Source: Streptomyces sp. NRRL S-1022 | Lineage (GTDB): Bacteria > Actinomycetota > Actinomycetes > Streptomycetales > Streptomycetaceae | DNA length: 64,000 nt | Assembly (NCBI RefSeq): GCF_000720135.1 | Contig: NZ_JOIU01000035.1 | Location: 1-64,000, forward strand | Direction: 5' to 3' | Shown: positions 48,701 through 58,095 of the stretch, piece after piece | Position numbering within the stretch: the stretch's first letter is position 1 | Layout of the letters: every line of letters starts with the position of its first letter | Notes under the pieces: model-generated | Databases searched by the model: none | The model's input: only the letters and a program-made list of their open reading frames with translations | What the model was told of the DNA's origin: nothing | Position numbers and translations under genes: made by a program

Positions 48701-51460
48701 GTGGTCCGTGCCCGGCGCATATGGGTGACCGCCGCCGCGTTGCTCGCGGTGGCGGGGGCATCCCCGGGAGTGGCTCTCGCCCACTCCCGACCGCCCGCGA
48801 CACCAGGCGTGTCGACAGGGGACACGCCGTTGCCGCCGGGATGGCGGCTGACCGGCGGCGGCTCGGCACCACAGCTGGTGTGGCGCTCGCGGGGGCCGGT
48901 GCCGATGGGGGACGCGCGAGTCGAATTCCGCGCCGGGGAGAGGCTGTTGGGCGTGCCGCGGCCGGCCGCCGACGGGCACACCTTCCGGCTCCCGCTGGAC
49001 GGACGGCGGGCGACCGGGCTGCGGGGGCTGCAAGTCTGGTCCGGCGGACGGCGGTTGGACGTCCGGGAGCCGGCCGCCACCGCGTCGGCGCCCCGGTTGC
49101 CGGCCCCGCTGCCGGCGAACGGCGTGGACCCGGGCAAGCCCGGCGCGTACCGCACCAGGACCGGCGAGTACGGGCTGAAGTCCGTGCGGCTGCCGGGCTT
49201 CGCCAAGCCGGTGGAGATGCGCGCGGTGGTCGTCGCCCCGGTCGGCGCCACCGGCAAGCGGCCGCTGGCCCTGTTCCTGCACGGCCGCCACTACACGTGC
49301 TACAAGGGTCATGACGAAAGCAGCGGTACCTGGCCCTGCCCGGCCGGTACCAAGCCGGTGCCGAGCCACCGCGGCTACCTGCGGGACCAGCGACTGCTCG
49401 CCTCCCAGGGCTATGTGACCGTGTCGATCTCGGCCAACGGGATCAACGGGCAGGACTTCGCGGCGGAGGACGGCGGCGCGCAGGCCCGTTCGTCGCTGGT
49501 GCGGCTGCACCTGGCCCGCTGGGCCGACTGGGCCGAACACCCCGGCACCGCACCGAAGGTGGTCCGTGAGGCGCCCCGCGCCGACCTGTCGCGGGTGCTG
49601 CTGGTCGGGCACTCCCGGGGCGGCGAGGGTGTCAACCGGGCCGTGCTGGACAGCCTCGCCCCGCCGCCCGCCGACCAGGACGGCTACCACGGGCCGGTGC
49701 GCTGGACCATCCGGGGCACCGTCCTGATCGGCCCGACCGTCTTCGGCCAGAACCCGGTGCCCGACGTGCCCTCGGTGACCATCCTGCCGGGCTGCGACGG
49801 TGACGTCTCCGACCTCCAGGGCGAGGTGTACGTCGACGGCACGCGCGGGGTCGGCGCCGGTGCCGCGCTGCACAGCGCGGTGTACGTGATCGGCGCCGAC
49901 CACAACTTCTTCAACTCGGAGTGGACGCCCGGCCAGGCCGCGGCTCCCGCCGAGGACGACTTCTACGACGATCCGCAGCACCCGGACAAGGTGTGCGGCA
50001 AGCGGGCGGCGACCCGGCTGACCGCCGACCGGCAGCACCGGGCCGGCTCGACGTACATCGCCGCGGCGGCACGCCTGTTCCTCGCCGGGGACGACCGGGT
50101 ACGGCCGCTGCTGGACGGCTCCGGGAAGCGGGCGCCGTCCGCGGACCCGGCGCGGGTCCTCACCCACGCGGTGGGTGCCCGCCGCTCCGGCGGCTTCCTG
50201 CCCGACGGCGGGGTGTCGGTGAGCGGCGGCACGCTGTGCGCCGCGGTGGACCCGAGCCCGGCCAAGGCCTGTCTGGGGCAGGGCGCCAAGGGGGCCTCGC
50301 CGCACTTCGCGCAGTGGGAGGTCGGCCCGGAGGCGGGCCGGCACGCGATCGCGCTGCACTGGACGCGCACCGGCGCCCCGGCCCGGGTGACCGTGCGCAA
50401 GCCGGTGTCGCTGTCCGGCGCCAAGGCCCTCGCGCTGCGGCTGTTCGTGCCGCCGAACTCCAGGGGCACGCAGCTGGACGTGTCCCTCACCGACACCGCC
50501 GGCAAGAAGGCCGAGCTCGGCCGGGTCACGCTGGACGGGCTGCCCGGCAGCGAGCGGACCGCGTCCTACTGGGCGCGGGAGATCCGGGTGCCGTTGCCGG
50601 CGGCCGGCCGCTCCGGACCGGACCTGGGCTCGGTCAAGTCGCTCGAACTGACGCCGCGTTCGCCGTCGGGGCGGGCCTGGCTCATGGACGCGTGGGGCTG
50701 GCGGCCGGGGACGCCGGCGGTGCGGACCGAGGCGCTGCCGCGGGTCGACCTCGGCCGGACGACCGTGCAGGAGGGTGACTCGGGTGTGCGCACCTACCGG
50801 GTCCCGGCACGGGTGACGGGCCGGGGCGGCAGTGGTCAGGTCCGGGTGTACGTCGTCGACCCGGCCGGCGGCAAGGCCACCGACCGGCTGGTGACGGTGC
50901 GGCCGGGCGGTCAGGACATCGACGTACCGGTCCGGGTGAAGGGCAACACCCGGTACGGCACCGACGTGTCGTACGACGTGCTGGTCAAGGCGGTCCGCGG
51001 TGCGGTCGTCGGTTCCTACCGGGGCGGGATCACCGTCCACGACGACGATCCGGCGCCCACGATGACCGTCACGCCCGTCGCCGGCGAGGTGACCGAGGGC
51101 AAGTCGCTGACATGGCGGGTGTCGCTGTCCGAGGCGGTCGACGTGGACATGGGCGCGCTGTTCGCGGTCGCGCCGGCCACCTCGCCCGAGGTGTCCACCA
51201 AGGACGTCCCGGCGAACTGGCTGCGGGAGATGAGCGGGGAGAAGCCCGACCCGGAGCGTCCGCTGTCCAAGGTGAACGGGCTCTACCTGTGGGCGGACAT
51301 CCCCGCGGGGCGTACCAGCGCGGACATCACCCTGCCGACGGTGAAGGACGGGGTGCGGGAGTCCACGGAGTCGGTGCGGTTCCGGCAGGCCGACCCGGGC
51401 ACCGGTGAGCCGCGGACCGGCGGCCTGGAGCTGAAGGGTTCGGTGCGGAACGCGTCGTAG
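48701..51460 (+). CDS. Secreted multidomain alpha/beta-hydrolase with beta-sandwich repeats
   Basis: The 919-residue product has a signal peptide (IWVTAAALLAVAGASPGVALA), then an alpha/beta-hydrolase region with GKRPLALFLHGRHYTCYKGH and the nucleophile elbow VGHSRGGEGVN, followed by DHNFFNSEWTPG, where an active-site His could lie. About 450-650 is a jelly-roll-like part; the C-terminal ~300 residues contain Calx-beta-like repeats (TTVQEGDSGVRTYRVPARV; GEVTEGKSLTWRVSLSEAV). An exported esterase or chlorophyllase-like hydrolase of a surface polymer is plausible. GAGGAGGAAC directly precedes the GTG start. Monocistronic, ended at 51501. Confidence 0.85.
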   Translation: MVRARRIWVTAAALLAVAGASPGVALAHSRPPATPGVSTGDTPLPPGWRLTGGGSAPQLVWRSRGPVPMGDARVEFRAGERLLGVPRPAADGHTFRLPLDGRRATGLRGLQVWSGGRRLDVREPAATASAPRLPAPLPANGVDPGKPGAYRTRTGEYGLKSVRLPGFAKPVEMRAVVVAPVGATGKRPLALFLHGRHYTCYKGHDESSGTWPCPAGTKPVPSHRGYLRDQRLLASQGYVTVSISANGINGQDFAAEDGGAQARSSLVRLHLARWADWAEHPGTAPKVVREAPRADLSRVLLVGHSRGGEGVNRAVLDSLAPPPADQDGYHGPVRWTIRGTVLIGPTVFGQNPVPDVPSVTILPGCDGDVSDLQGEVYVDGTRGVGAGAALHSAVYVIGADHNFFNSEWTPGQAAAPAEDDFYDDPQHPDKVCGKRAATRLTADRQHRAGSTYIAAAARLFLAGDDRVRPLLDGSGKRAPSADPARVLTHAVGARRSGGFLPDGGVSVSGGTLCAAVDPSPAKACLGQGAKGASPHFAQWEVGPEAGRHAIALHWTRTGAPARVTVRKPVSLSGAKALALRLFVPPNSRGTQLDVSLTDTAGKKAELGRVTLDGLPGSERTASYWAREIRVPLPAAGRSGPDLGSVKSLELTPRSPSGRAWLMDAWGWRPGTPAVRTEALPRVDLGRTTVQEGDSGVRTYRVPARVTGRGGSGQVRVYVVDPAGGKATDRLVTVRPGGQDIDVPVRVKGNTRYGTDVSYDVLVKAVRGAVVGSYRGGITVHDDDPAPTMTVTPVAGEVTEGKSLTWRVSLSEAVDVDMGALFAVAPATSPEVSTKDVPANWLREMSGEKPDPERPLSKVNGLYLWADIPAGRTSADITLPTVKDGVRESTESVRFRQADPGTGEPRTGGLELKGSVRNAS

Positions 51461-51472
51461 GACGCCCTGCCC

Positions 51473-51501
51473 GGGTGGCCCTCACTCCCCGAGGGTCACC
51501 C
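51473..51501. terminator. Hairpin between convergent genes
   Basis: GGGTGGCCCTC (51473-51483) pairs with GAGGGTCACCC (51491-51501) with one G-U pair and a seven-base loop. It lies after the hydrolase stop codon and overlaps the end of the F420-type oxidoreductase gene, so it can serve both. Confidence 0.6.
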
Positions 51502-51868
51502 GGATCCCGACCGTGCCGTCCAGGCCCCGTCGCAGGCGGCTGCCGAACAGGGTCAGGCGGCCGAGGACGCCGTACTTGCGGGCGATCAGCTTGCGGTAGC
51601 GGGCGGTGGTGGCCGCGTCGGCGATCTCGGCGGTGGCCGGCTTCTGGTCGCCGGTGGGGTTGCCGCGCACGTCGCAGGGGCCGACGAGGACGTCGGGACG
51701 GCGCCGGATCCGCTTGACCTTCCAACTGCCGGCGACCGTCCACACCCCGAGGGCGCCGCCGTCCCGGACCACCCACACCGGGGTGGCGACGGGGGTGCCG
51801 TTCTTGCGGAAGCTGGTCACCAGCAGGTACTTGCCGGAACCGAGCCGGTCGAGCCGCGTGTCGTCCAT
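51482..51868 (-). CDS. PPOX-class F420-dependent oxidoreductase
   Basis: The 128-residue product is a split-barrel flavin/F420 protein: KYLLVTSFRKNGTPVATPVW, GALGVWTVAGSWKVKRIRRR and VLVGPCDVRGNPTGDQKPAT, all family hallmarks. It probably uses F420H2 to reduce a small molecule. It is cytosolic and monocistronic, divergent from the phosphotransferase gene 147 bases away. Confidence 0.87.
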   Translation of the reverse strand: MDDTRLDRLGSGKYLLVTSFRKNGTPVATPVWVVRDGGALGVWTVAGSWKVKRIRRRPDVLVGPCDVRGNPTGDQKPATAEIADAATTARYRKLIARKYGVLGRLTLFGSRLRRGLDGTVGIRVTLGE

Positions 51869-52015
51869 ACCCGCAGTCTAGGAGGCGACGCGCCGCGGGA
51901 GGAGGGCCGGACCGGCGCCGAGCGCGACGCCGGCGAGCGGTGGGCAGCCGCCCGCCCCGGCGCGCGGCGCGGGCGGCTGCCCCGGCAGGCCGTCGCCCGG
52001 CTACCGTTGCCTCGC

Positions 52016-52933
52016 ATGACGGCCACCGGGATCGACATCACCGAGGACCTGGTCCGGGAACTGCTGCGCGAGCAGCACCCCGACCTGGCGGACCGGCCCC
52101 TGGAGCTCGGAGCGCTCGGCTGGGACAACCAGGTGTGGCGGCTCGGCGACGACCTCGCCGTCCGGTTGCCCTGGGCGACGCGGTCCGCGGACGCGCTGCT
52201 GCGCAAGGAGCACGCCTGGCTGCCGCGCCTCGCCCCGCACCTCCCGCTCCGGGTACCCGTCCCGCAGCGGCTCGGTGAGCCCTCCGGACGGTTTCCCCGG
52301 CCCTGGCTCGTCACCACCTGGGTCCCGGGCGAACCCGCCGACCGCGCCCCCGCCACGCGCGCCGCGGAGGCGGCCGTCGCCCTGGCCGCCTTCCTGACCG
52401 CCCTGCACCGCCCCGCCCCCGACGGGGCGCCCGAAGGCCGGGACCGGGGTGGCCCGCTGGCCGGCACCGCCGGAGACTTCGCCCACGGGCTGGCCTCGGC
52501 CACCGAACTGGGGCTGGTGCGCGACCCGGACGCCGTCCGCGCGGTCTGGGAGGACGCCGCCGCCGCGCCGGACTGGGCAGGTCCGGCACTGTGGCTGCAC
52601 GGCGACCTGCATCCGGCCAACATCCTGACCACGGACGGCACCTTCTCCGGCGTGATCGACTTCGGCGACCTGTTCGCCGGCGATCCGGCCTTCGACCTCG
52701 CCGCCGCCTGGATCCTGCTGCCGGACGGCGCCATCGACCGATTCCACGCGACGTACCGGCCGGGCCCGGACGCCGCGACGCTGCGCCGCGCCCGCGGCTG
52801 GGCAGTGCTGCGCGCCCTCTCCTGCCTCCACATCGGGCACGCCGGCGTCCACGGCCGGCCCGGGGGCAAGCCCACGTGGGGCCCGCCCGCGCACGCGGCA
52901 CTGCGCCGCCTCACCGCAACCGTCCGCCCGTGA
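52016..52933 (+). CDS. Aminoglycoside phosphotransferase-family (APH) kinase
   Basis: The 305-residue product has the APH fold: DNQVWRLGDDLAVRLPWA, LRKEHAWLPRLAPHLPLRVP, the catalytic loop H195GDLHPANIL and the metal-binding VIDFGDLFAGDPAFDLAAA. Homologues are often housekeeping small-molecule kinases rather than resistance genes. No Shine-Dalgarno is seen before ATG 52016 (it may be leaderless: the sequence before it is intergenic, without a purine run). Confidence 0.88.
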   Translation: MTATGIDITEDLVRELLREQHPDLADRPLELGALGWDNQVWRLGDDLAVRLPWATRSADALLRKEHAWLPRLAPHLPLRVPVPQRLGEPSGRFPRPWLVTTWVPGEPADRAPATRAAEAAVALAAFLTALHRPAPDGAPEGRDRGGPLAGTAGDFAHGLASATELGLVRDPDAVRAVWEDAAAAPDWAGPALWLHGDLHPANILTTDGTFSGVIDFGDLFAGDPAFDLAAAWILLPDGAIDRFHATYRPGPDAATLRRARGWAVLRALSCLHIGHAGVHGRPGGKPTWGPPAHAALRRLTATVRP

Positions 52934-52993
52934 GCAGCGGGTCCGGGAGGGGCGGCGGTCGACGCATCCGTACGCCGGCCACCGCGTCCGGTG

Positions 52994-53437
52994 CTACGGC
53001 CAGTTGTGCATCGTCAGCGGACCGGTGCCGTCGAGGTAGCCGAGCAGGCCGGCCCTGGGGTACTCGATGATGTCGTCGGGGAGGCCGTGCACGGGGAACC
53101 AGGTGAGCGCCAGGCACTTGCCGGGTTCCTTGTTGACGGGCTCGCCCTCCCAGGCGAGGGCTTCGAAGAAGAAGCCGATCCGCTCCCCTTCGGTCTCCTG
53201 GCGGTGGTGGACGACCTGGACGAGCCGGAGATCGTGCGGGGCGACGGTGATCCCGGTCTCCTCGAACAGCTCGCGGGCGGCGCCGGCGTGCAGCGGCTCG
53301 CCCCGGTCGAGCTTCCCGGACGGCATGTGCCACCGGCCGTAGCCGTACGGGCTGCCCCGCCGGGACAGCAGGATCAGGTCGTCGTCGCGGACGATGACGT
53401 GGGTGTCGATGACGGGTGCTGCCGGCTGTCCGCTCAT
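52994..53437 (-). CDS. NUDIX hydrolase
   Basis: The 147-residue product has an intact Nudix box, G41-x5-E47-x7-R55-E56-x2-E59-E60-x-G62. The N-terminal DTHVIVRDDDLILLSRRGSP and HMPSGKLDRGEPLHAG are typical. It cleaves a nucleoside diphosphate linked to some group, perhaps an oxidised nucleotide. It is monocistronic and 61 bases downstream of the LysR gene on the same strand. Confidence 0.93.
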   Translation of the reverse strand: MSGQPAAPVIDTHVIVRDDDLILLSRRGSPYGYGRWHMPSGKLDRGEPLHAGAARELFEETGITVAPHDLRLVQVVHHRQETEGERIGFFFEALAWEGEPVNKEPGKCLALTWFPVHGLPDDIIEYPRAGLLGYLDGTGPLTMHNWP

Positions 53438-53498
53438 GTCCCCATGGTGTCGGTCTCCGGCGGGATCACGACGGACGGCGAGCTCGTACGGGTCCCCC

Positions 53499-54545
53499 TC
53501 ATCGGCTCCCGGCCGGGGGCGCGCCGGAGCCGCGCCGGTCGCTGCCCCTGGCTCCGGTGTCCCTCGGCAGCGTCAGATCCGCACGTCGGGCGACCTGTTC
53601 GGGCTCCGCCGGGCGTGGGAGCACCCAGCCCGGTGTCCAGGTGCCGGCGGCGTCGAGGCCGGTTGTGGTCGTGGCGAGGTGGGCGCGCAGGGCGGCCAGC
53701 GCCGGGTGGGCGTTGTCGCGGTGCCAGAGGAGCGAGTGCGGGTAGACGGGCGTCGGGTCGGTCACCGGGATGCGGCGCAGGCCGTGGCCGGCGGGCCACA
53801 CGAGACGCGTCTGTGCGCCCATGAACGTGGCCAGGGCCGGGGTGTCGGCGACGGTGTCGAGGAGCGCGTCGGAGCCGAAGTTGGGGCCGGTCGCCTCGAT
53901 GGTGAGGCCGAACTCGGCGACGAGGTCGTCGTAGTAGGCGGCCCACTCGGTACCGGGGACGACGCCGGGCATCCAGATCCGGTGCCCGGCGAGCTCGGCG
54001 AGGGGCACGGACCTGGCGCCCGCCAGCGCGTGGGCGGGGCCGGTCAGGAGCTGGAGCGGTTCGTCGAGCACCCGGACGGACTCGATGTCCTCCGGAAGGG
54101 GGTGGCCGGGTGCGGCGACGGCGCGGAAGGAGGCGTCGATCTCACCGGAGCGGATCGCGGCGAGGGCCGTCTCGATGTCGAACAGCCACAGCACGTCGAG
54201 ATCGATCCCGGGGTGCGCGCGGTGGAAGCCGCGCATCAGGCCCGAGCCCGCGCCGCGCGAGGCGATCACGTCGACGCGCAGCGGACGGCGGCCGGTGCGC
54301 ACGGAGGCGACCGCGCGTTCGCCGATGCGCAGCAGCTCGCGCGCGTGGGGCAGGAACGCCTGCCCGTCGATGGTCAGCCGGGCGCCGCGCGGCGTGCGGG
54401 TGAACAGGCGCACCCCGAGGTGGCGCTCCAGCGCGGCGATGCGTTTGGAGACGGCCTGCTGGGTGATCGCCAGCTCGGCGGCGGCCTCCTGGAACCGGCC
54501 CGCGTCCGCGGCGGCGACGAAGGTACGGACGGCGTCGAGGTCCAT
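53499..54545 (-). CDS. LysR-family transcriptional regulator
   Basis: The 348-residue product has the LysR helix-turn-helix (VRTFVAAADAGRFQEAAAEL, AITQQAVSKRIAALERHLGV) and a periplasmic-binding-type effector domain. The C-terminal ~45 residues are a Pro/Arg/Gly-rich tail without structure. It is divergent from the MFS gene (133-base gap) that contains two GATCGGTTGT copies, so it probably controls that exporter. The effector is unknown. Confidence 0.88.
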   Translation of the reverse strand: MDLDAVRTFVAAADAGRFQEAAAELAITQQAVSKRIAALERHLGVRLFTRTPRGARLTIDGQAFLPHARELLRIGERAVASVRTGRRPLRVDVIASRGAGSGLMRGFHRAHPGIDLDVLWLFDIETALAAIRSGEIDASFRAVAAPGHPLPEDIESVRVLDEPLQLLTGPAHALAGARSVPLAELAGHRIWMPGVVPGTEWAAYYDDLVAEFGLTIEATGPNFGSDALLDTVADTPALATFMGAQTRLVWPAGHGLRRIPVTDPTPVYPHSLLWHRDNAHPALAALRAHLATTTTGLDAAGTWTPGWVLPRPAEPEQVARRADLTLPRDTGARGSDRRGSGAPPAGSR

Positions 54546-54562
54546 GCCGGCAGCCTACGGCC

Positions 54563-54577
54563 ACAACGATCGGTTGT
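54563..54577. promoter_or_regulatory. LysR operator-like palindrome
   Basis: ACAACGATCGGTTGT has ACAAC/GTTGT arms and lies 18 bases from the LysR start codon. The ten bases GATCGGTTGT are repeated at 54642-54651 before the MFS gene, giving a pair of sites in the divergent promoter region. Confidence 0.5.
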
Positions 54578-54678
54578 GCCTGGCGGCTCCGCGGTTGTTT
54601 GATCTCCCGGTGCCGTGCTCGCTTGGATGGTTCCGGTCGCGGATCGGTTGTACGGGTCGAGGGACGGGGGCGGCGGGC

Positions 54679-55911
54679 ATGCGGAGCGGGCACCGGCTGG
54701 GACGGCGGTTCGGGTGGCTGTGGGCGTCCTACGGGACCAGCGCGCTCGGCACGTGGCTCGCCTTCGGCGCCTTCCCGCTCATCGCCCTCCGGGTGCTGCA
54801 CGCCGGTCCGGCGGAGGTCGCCGCGCTCTCCGCGGTGGGGACCGCGGTGGGCGCGGCCGTGGCCGTGCCGCTCGGCCCGTGGGTGGAGTTCCGCCGCAAG
54901 CGGCCGGTGCTGATCGCGACGGACCTGGTGCGGTGCGCGGCGCTGCTGACGATCCCCGCCGCGTTCACGCTCGGCGCGCTCACCTTCCTCCAGCTCCTGC
55001 TGGTCTCGGTCGTCGTCGCGGCGGCCGACATCACCTTCCGCGCCGCCTCCGGCGCGTACCTGAAGACGCTGCTGCCGGCCGGGGACCTGCTCGTCGCCAA
55101 CGCCCGGTTCGAGTCCACGGCCTGGTCGACCACGATCCTCGGACCCCCGCTGGGCGGTGCCGCGACCGGGCTGCTCGGCCCGGTGGTGACAGTGGTGGCC
55201 GACGCGGTCAGCTACCTGCTCTCGGCCCTGGGCATCCGTGCGACGGGCGGCCAGGAGCCCCCGCCGGAGCGCCGGCAGGCGGCGCGGATGCGGGCCGGGG
55301 ACCTGCTCGACGGCTGGCGGTACATCCTCGCCGACCCGACGCTGCGTCCGCTGTTCCTCAACACCGCCCTGTTCAACGGCCTGGTGATGGCCGCCGAGCC
55401 GCTGCTGGCCGTGCTCATGCTCGGGCGGCTGCACTTCGCACCGTGGCAGTACGGCCTCGCCTTCGCCGCGCCCTCGATCGGCGGGCTGCTCGGTTCCCGG
55501 CTGGCCCGGCCGCTGGTCACCCGGTTCGGGCAGCACGAGGTCCTGCTCGCGGCCGGGGCGCTGCGCGCGCTCTGGCCCGTGGGGCTGGCGTTCCTGGGGC
55601 CGGGCACCGGAGGGCTGCTGCTGGTGATGGGCGTCGAGCTGGGGCTGATCTTCTGCTGCGGGGTCTTCAACCCCGTCTACGCCACCTACCGCCTGCGACG
55701 CACCCCGGCCGACCGGGTCACCCGCACGCTCTCCGCCTGGCAGGTGACGACCAGGGCCTCGACCGCGCTCCTGACGGCCCTGTGGGGGGTGCTGGGCAGC
55801 GTGCTCGGCCCGCGCACCGCCATCGGCCTGGCCGGCGTGCTCCTGCTGGCCACCCCGCTCCTGCTGCCCCGCCGCACCTCCGCCGCGGAGCCGGCACCCA
55901 GCCGTGCCTGA
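54679..55911 (+). CDS. MFS transporter
   Basis: The 410-residue product has about eleven to twelve hydrophobic helices in MFS order: SYGTSALGTWLAFGAFPLIA, the cytosolic loop GPWVEFRRKRPVLIATDLVR (motif A type) and VADAVSYLLSALGIR, as in the enterobactin-exporter-like (EntS/DHA3) group. An efflux permease is likely. The ATG at 54679 is preceded by GGGGGCGGCGGG; other starts upstream are possible. It is divergent from LysR. Confidence 0.87.
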   Translation: MRSGHRLGRRFGWLWASYGTSALGTWLAFGAFPLIALRVLHAGPAEVAALSAVGTAVGAAVAVPLGPWVEFRRKRPVLIATDLVRCAALLTIPAAFTLGALTFLQLLLVSVVVAAADITFRAASGAYLKTLLPAGDLLVANARFESTAWSTTILGPPLGGAATGLLGPVVTVVADAVSYLLSALGIRATGGQEPPPERRQAARMRAGDLLDGWRYILADPTLRPLFLNTALFNGLVMAAEPLLAVLMLGRLHFAPWQYGLAFAAPSIGGLLGSRLARPLVTRFGQHEVLLAAGALRALWPVGLAFLGPGTGGLLLVMGVELGLIFCCGVFNPVYATYRLRRTPADRVTRTLSAWQVTTRASTALLTALWGVLGSVLGPRTAIGLAGVLLLATPLLLPRRTSAAEPAPSRA

Positions 55912-56041
55912 CCGGCCTGACCGGCCTGGCCGGACCGTCCCGGTCTTCCGCGGTGGTGTGGGCCGCGGGGCAGCTGCGCGCTGCCGTCGGCCGGCGCCGT
56001 GCGGCATGCTGGTCGTGGGGCTCGGGACGAAGGGCTGTGGT

Positions 56042-57085
56042 GTGGGCGGAGACGGGGCCGGCGCGGCGCACGAAGCGTGGGAGGCGGTGGCGGAGGGCCG
56101 CTCGCGGGAGGTGGCCTGCGACGAGTCGGGGTCGGACGGGGAGAACCTGGCCGGCGGGAACACCGAGGTGTTCGCGCACGCGAGCGTGGCCCTGCCGGTG
56201 GACGCGGCCGCGGAGTGCGTCGGGGAGATCCGGCGCCGGATCCGTTCGCCCGCCGCGGAGTACAAGGCGGGCCACCTGCTGCGCGAGAAGCACCGGGCGG
56301 TGCTGCTGTGGCTGCTGGCCGAGGGCGGCCCCATCCACGGGCGGGCCCATGTGCACCTGACCGAGAAGGCGTTCCTCCTCGTGGACCGGGTCGTCGGGCT
56401 GTTGTCCGCGGACCCGGTGGACGCCGCCGCGCTGTACCGGCAGGGGCCGGAGGTCTTCGGCGCCGCGGCCTGGCGGGAGTTCCTGGTGGCCGCGAACCGT
56501 CTGCTGCGGGTGCGCCCGGGCGGGGCGGGGGACGCGGGCGGGGAGGGGTTCTTCGCGGCCGTCGACACGCTCGTGCGGGCGGCTGCGGGCACGCGGGCCG
56601 CGTGGGTTGCGGGCCGGCCGGCTGCGTACCGGGCGCGGGCGGAGGCCTACCGGACCCGGGTGCGGGCCGCACCGCCGCTGTTCCCGGTGCTCAATCCGCT
56701 GTTCCCGGCGATCCGCTGCACGGCCGCCCACTGGAGCGCGGACGGGCGGCCGGTGCTGCTGGTGCACGATCAGCAGAACGCGCTGACGCCGGGGCGGATC
56801 GCCCGGATCGTGCAGTCGGCCCGGCGGGACGGGATCGCGCTCGGCGGGCTGCGGCTGGTCGACTCCCGGGACGACGCCCGGGTGCAGATCGCCGACTTCC
56901 TGGCCGGGGTCGCCCGCAGGATCGCCTCCGACGAGCTGGCCGGCGGCGGTGACCCGGAGCTGGCGGCGTGCCTGCGGCCGTACGTGGACGCGCGGTCGGT
57001 GTGGGGCGACGCGCGCAGCTGGGCCCGGCTCGCTCCGGCGGCGGAAATCCCGGGGCGGTCGGCGGAGATCAACTCGGGCGTCTAG
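56042..57085 (+). CDS. DUF3800-like protein
   Basis: The 347-residue product starts with EVACDESGSDGENLAGGN, which has the DESGDxG-like acidic motif of DUF3800, a family with an RNase H-like fold and unknown activity. Later segments include EYKAGHLLREKHRAVLLWLL and HDQQNALTPGRI. DUF3800 proteins can be linked to phage or defence genes; here the neighbours are an MFS pump and a DUF574 methyltransferase, so no link shows. GTG 56042 has AAGGG seven bases upstream and is preferred over earlier starts. Confidence 0.7.
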   Translation: MGGDGAGAAHEAWEAVAEGRSREVACDESGSDGENLAGGNTEVFAHASVALPVDAAAECVGEIRRRIRSPAAEYKAGHLLREKHRAVLLWLLAEGGPIHGRAHVHLTEKAFLLVDRVVGLLSADPVDAAALYRQGPEVFGAAAWREFLVAANRLLRVRPGGAGDAGGEGFFAAVDTLVRAAAGTRAAWVAGRPAAYRARAEAYRTRVRAAPPLFPVLNPLFPAIRCTAAHWSADGRPVLLVHDQQNALTPGRIARIVQSARRDGIALGGLRLVDSRDDARVQIADFLAGVARRIASDELAGGGDPELAACLRPYVDARSVWGDARSWARLAPAAEIPGRSAEINSGV

Positions 57086-57141
57086 ATTGCGTCTTGCACG
57101 GTGCATCTCTTCACCCTTCAGGTATCCAGGAGCTGACCCAC

Positions 57142-57972
57142 GTGACCGACAACCCGGCAGCCACCAACGACGTGGCCGTGTCGCTGCGCGCCCGCATCAA
57201 CACCGGCCAGCCGCACACCGCCCGGATCTGGAACTACTGGCTCGGCGGCAAGGACAACTACGAGGTCGACCGCGCGGCCGGCGACCAGATCCGCCGGCTG
57301 CACCCGGGCATCGGGGAGTACGCGCGCGCCGACCGGCTCTTCCTGGGCCGCGCCGTGCGCCACCTGGTCGGCGAGGTGGGCATCCGGCAGTTCCTGGACA
57401 TCGGTACCGGGCTGCCCACGGCCGACAACACGCACGAGGTGGCGCAGCGGATCGCGCCGGAGTCCCGGATCGTGTACGTCGACAACGACCCGCTGGTCCT
57501 GGCACACGCGCGGGCCCTGCTGACCAGTACGCCGGAGGGCCGTACCGACTATCTGGACGAGGACCTGCGCAATGTCGACGCGATCCTCGAACACGCCGCG
57601 CAGACGCTGGACTTCAGCGAGCCGGTGGCGCTGATGCTGCTCGGCGTGGTCATCTTCATCGGCGACGAGGAGGACCCGTACGGTCTGGTGCGGCAGTTGA
57701 CGGACCGGCTGCCGGCGGGCAGCCATCTGGTGCTGTCGCACACCGTCACCAGCCCGTCGATGCCGGACGTGGACGAGGCGGTGAAGTTCTGGAACGAGCA
57801 CGGCACCCCGAAGCTCACCCAGCGCACGCCCGAGGACGTGGCCCGGTTCTTCGACGGTCTGGAACTGCTGGAGCCGGGTGTGGTGTCCTGCTCGCGGTGG
57901 CGCCCGCAGGACGCGTCCGGTGCCGAGCCGGCGGAGGTCGCCATGTTCGGCGGGGTGGCCCGGAAGATCTGA
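57142..57972 (+). CDS. DUF574 SAM-dependent methyltransferase
   Basis: The 276-residue product has the DUF574 start PHTARIWNYWLGGKDNYEVD, motif I FLDIGTGLPTADNTHEVA, IVYVDNDPLVLAHARALL and VALMLLGVVIFIGDEEDPYG. This actinobacterial family is abundant in Streptomyces; targets are unknown. GTG 57142 is preceded by AGGAG at ten bases. It follows the DUF3800 gene by 56 bases. Confidence 0.92.
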   Translation: MTDNPAATNDVAVSLRARINTGQPHTARIWNYWLGGKDNYEVDRAAGDQIRRLHPGIGEYARADRLFLGRAVRHLVGEVGIRQFLDIGTGLPTADNTHEVAQRIAPESRIVYVDNDPLVLAHARALLTSTPEGRTDYLDEDLRNVDAILEHAAQTLDFSEPVALMLLGVVIFIGDEEDPYGLVRQLTDRLPAGSHLVLSHTVTSPSMPDVDEAVKFWNEHGTPKLTQRTPEDVARFFDGLELLEPGVVSCSRWRPQDASGAEPAEVAMFGGVARKI

Positions 57973-58095
57973 GCCCGGCCGTCGGTGAACGCCGCCGCCC
58001 CGGGGCCCGTATGGAGATGCGGGCCCTCGACGAACCGGGGGCTCCGCGGTGCCTGTGGGGCAGCGCGCGTTCGGGTTCGGCTTCGGGAGCCATGC

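Noticed and set aside
52016..52933. An antibiotic-resistance aminoglycoside kinase
   Set aside because: The fold is APH, but nothing in the sequence or context points to resistance; the family is mostly housekeeping kinases.
56042..57085. A defence-island component (DUF3800-like)
   Set aside because: No neighbouring restriction, toxin, reverse transcriptase or NTPase genes are present; context is housekeeping.
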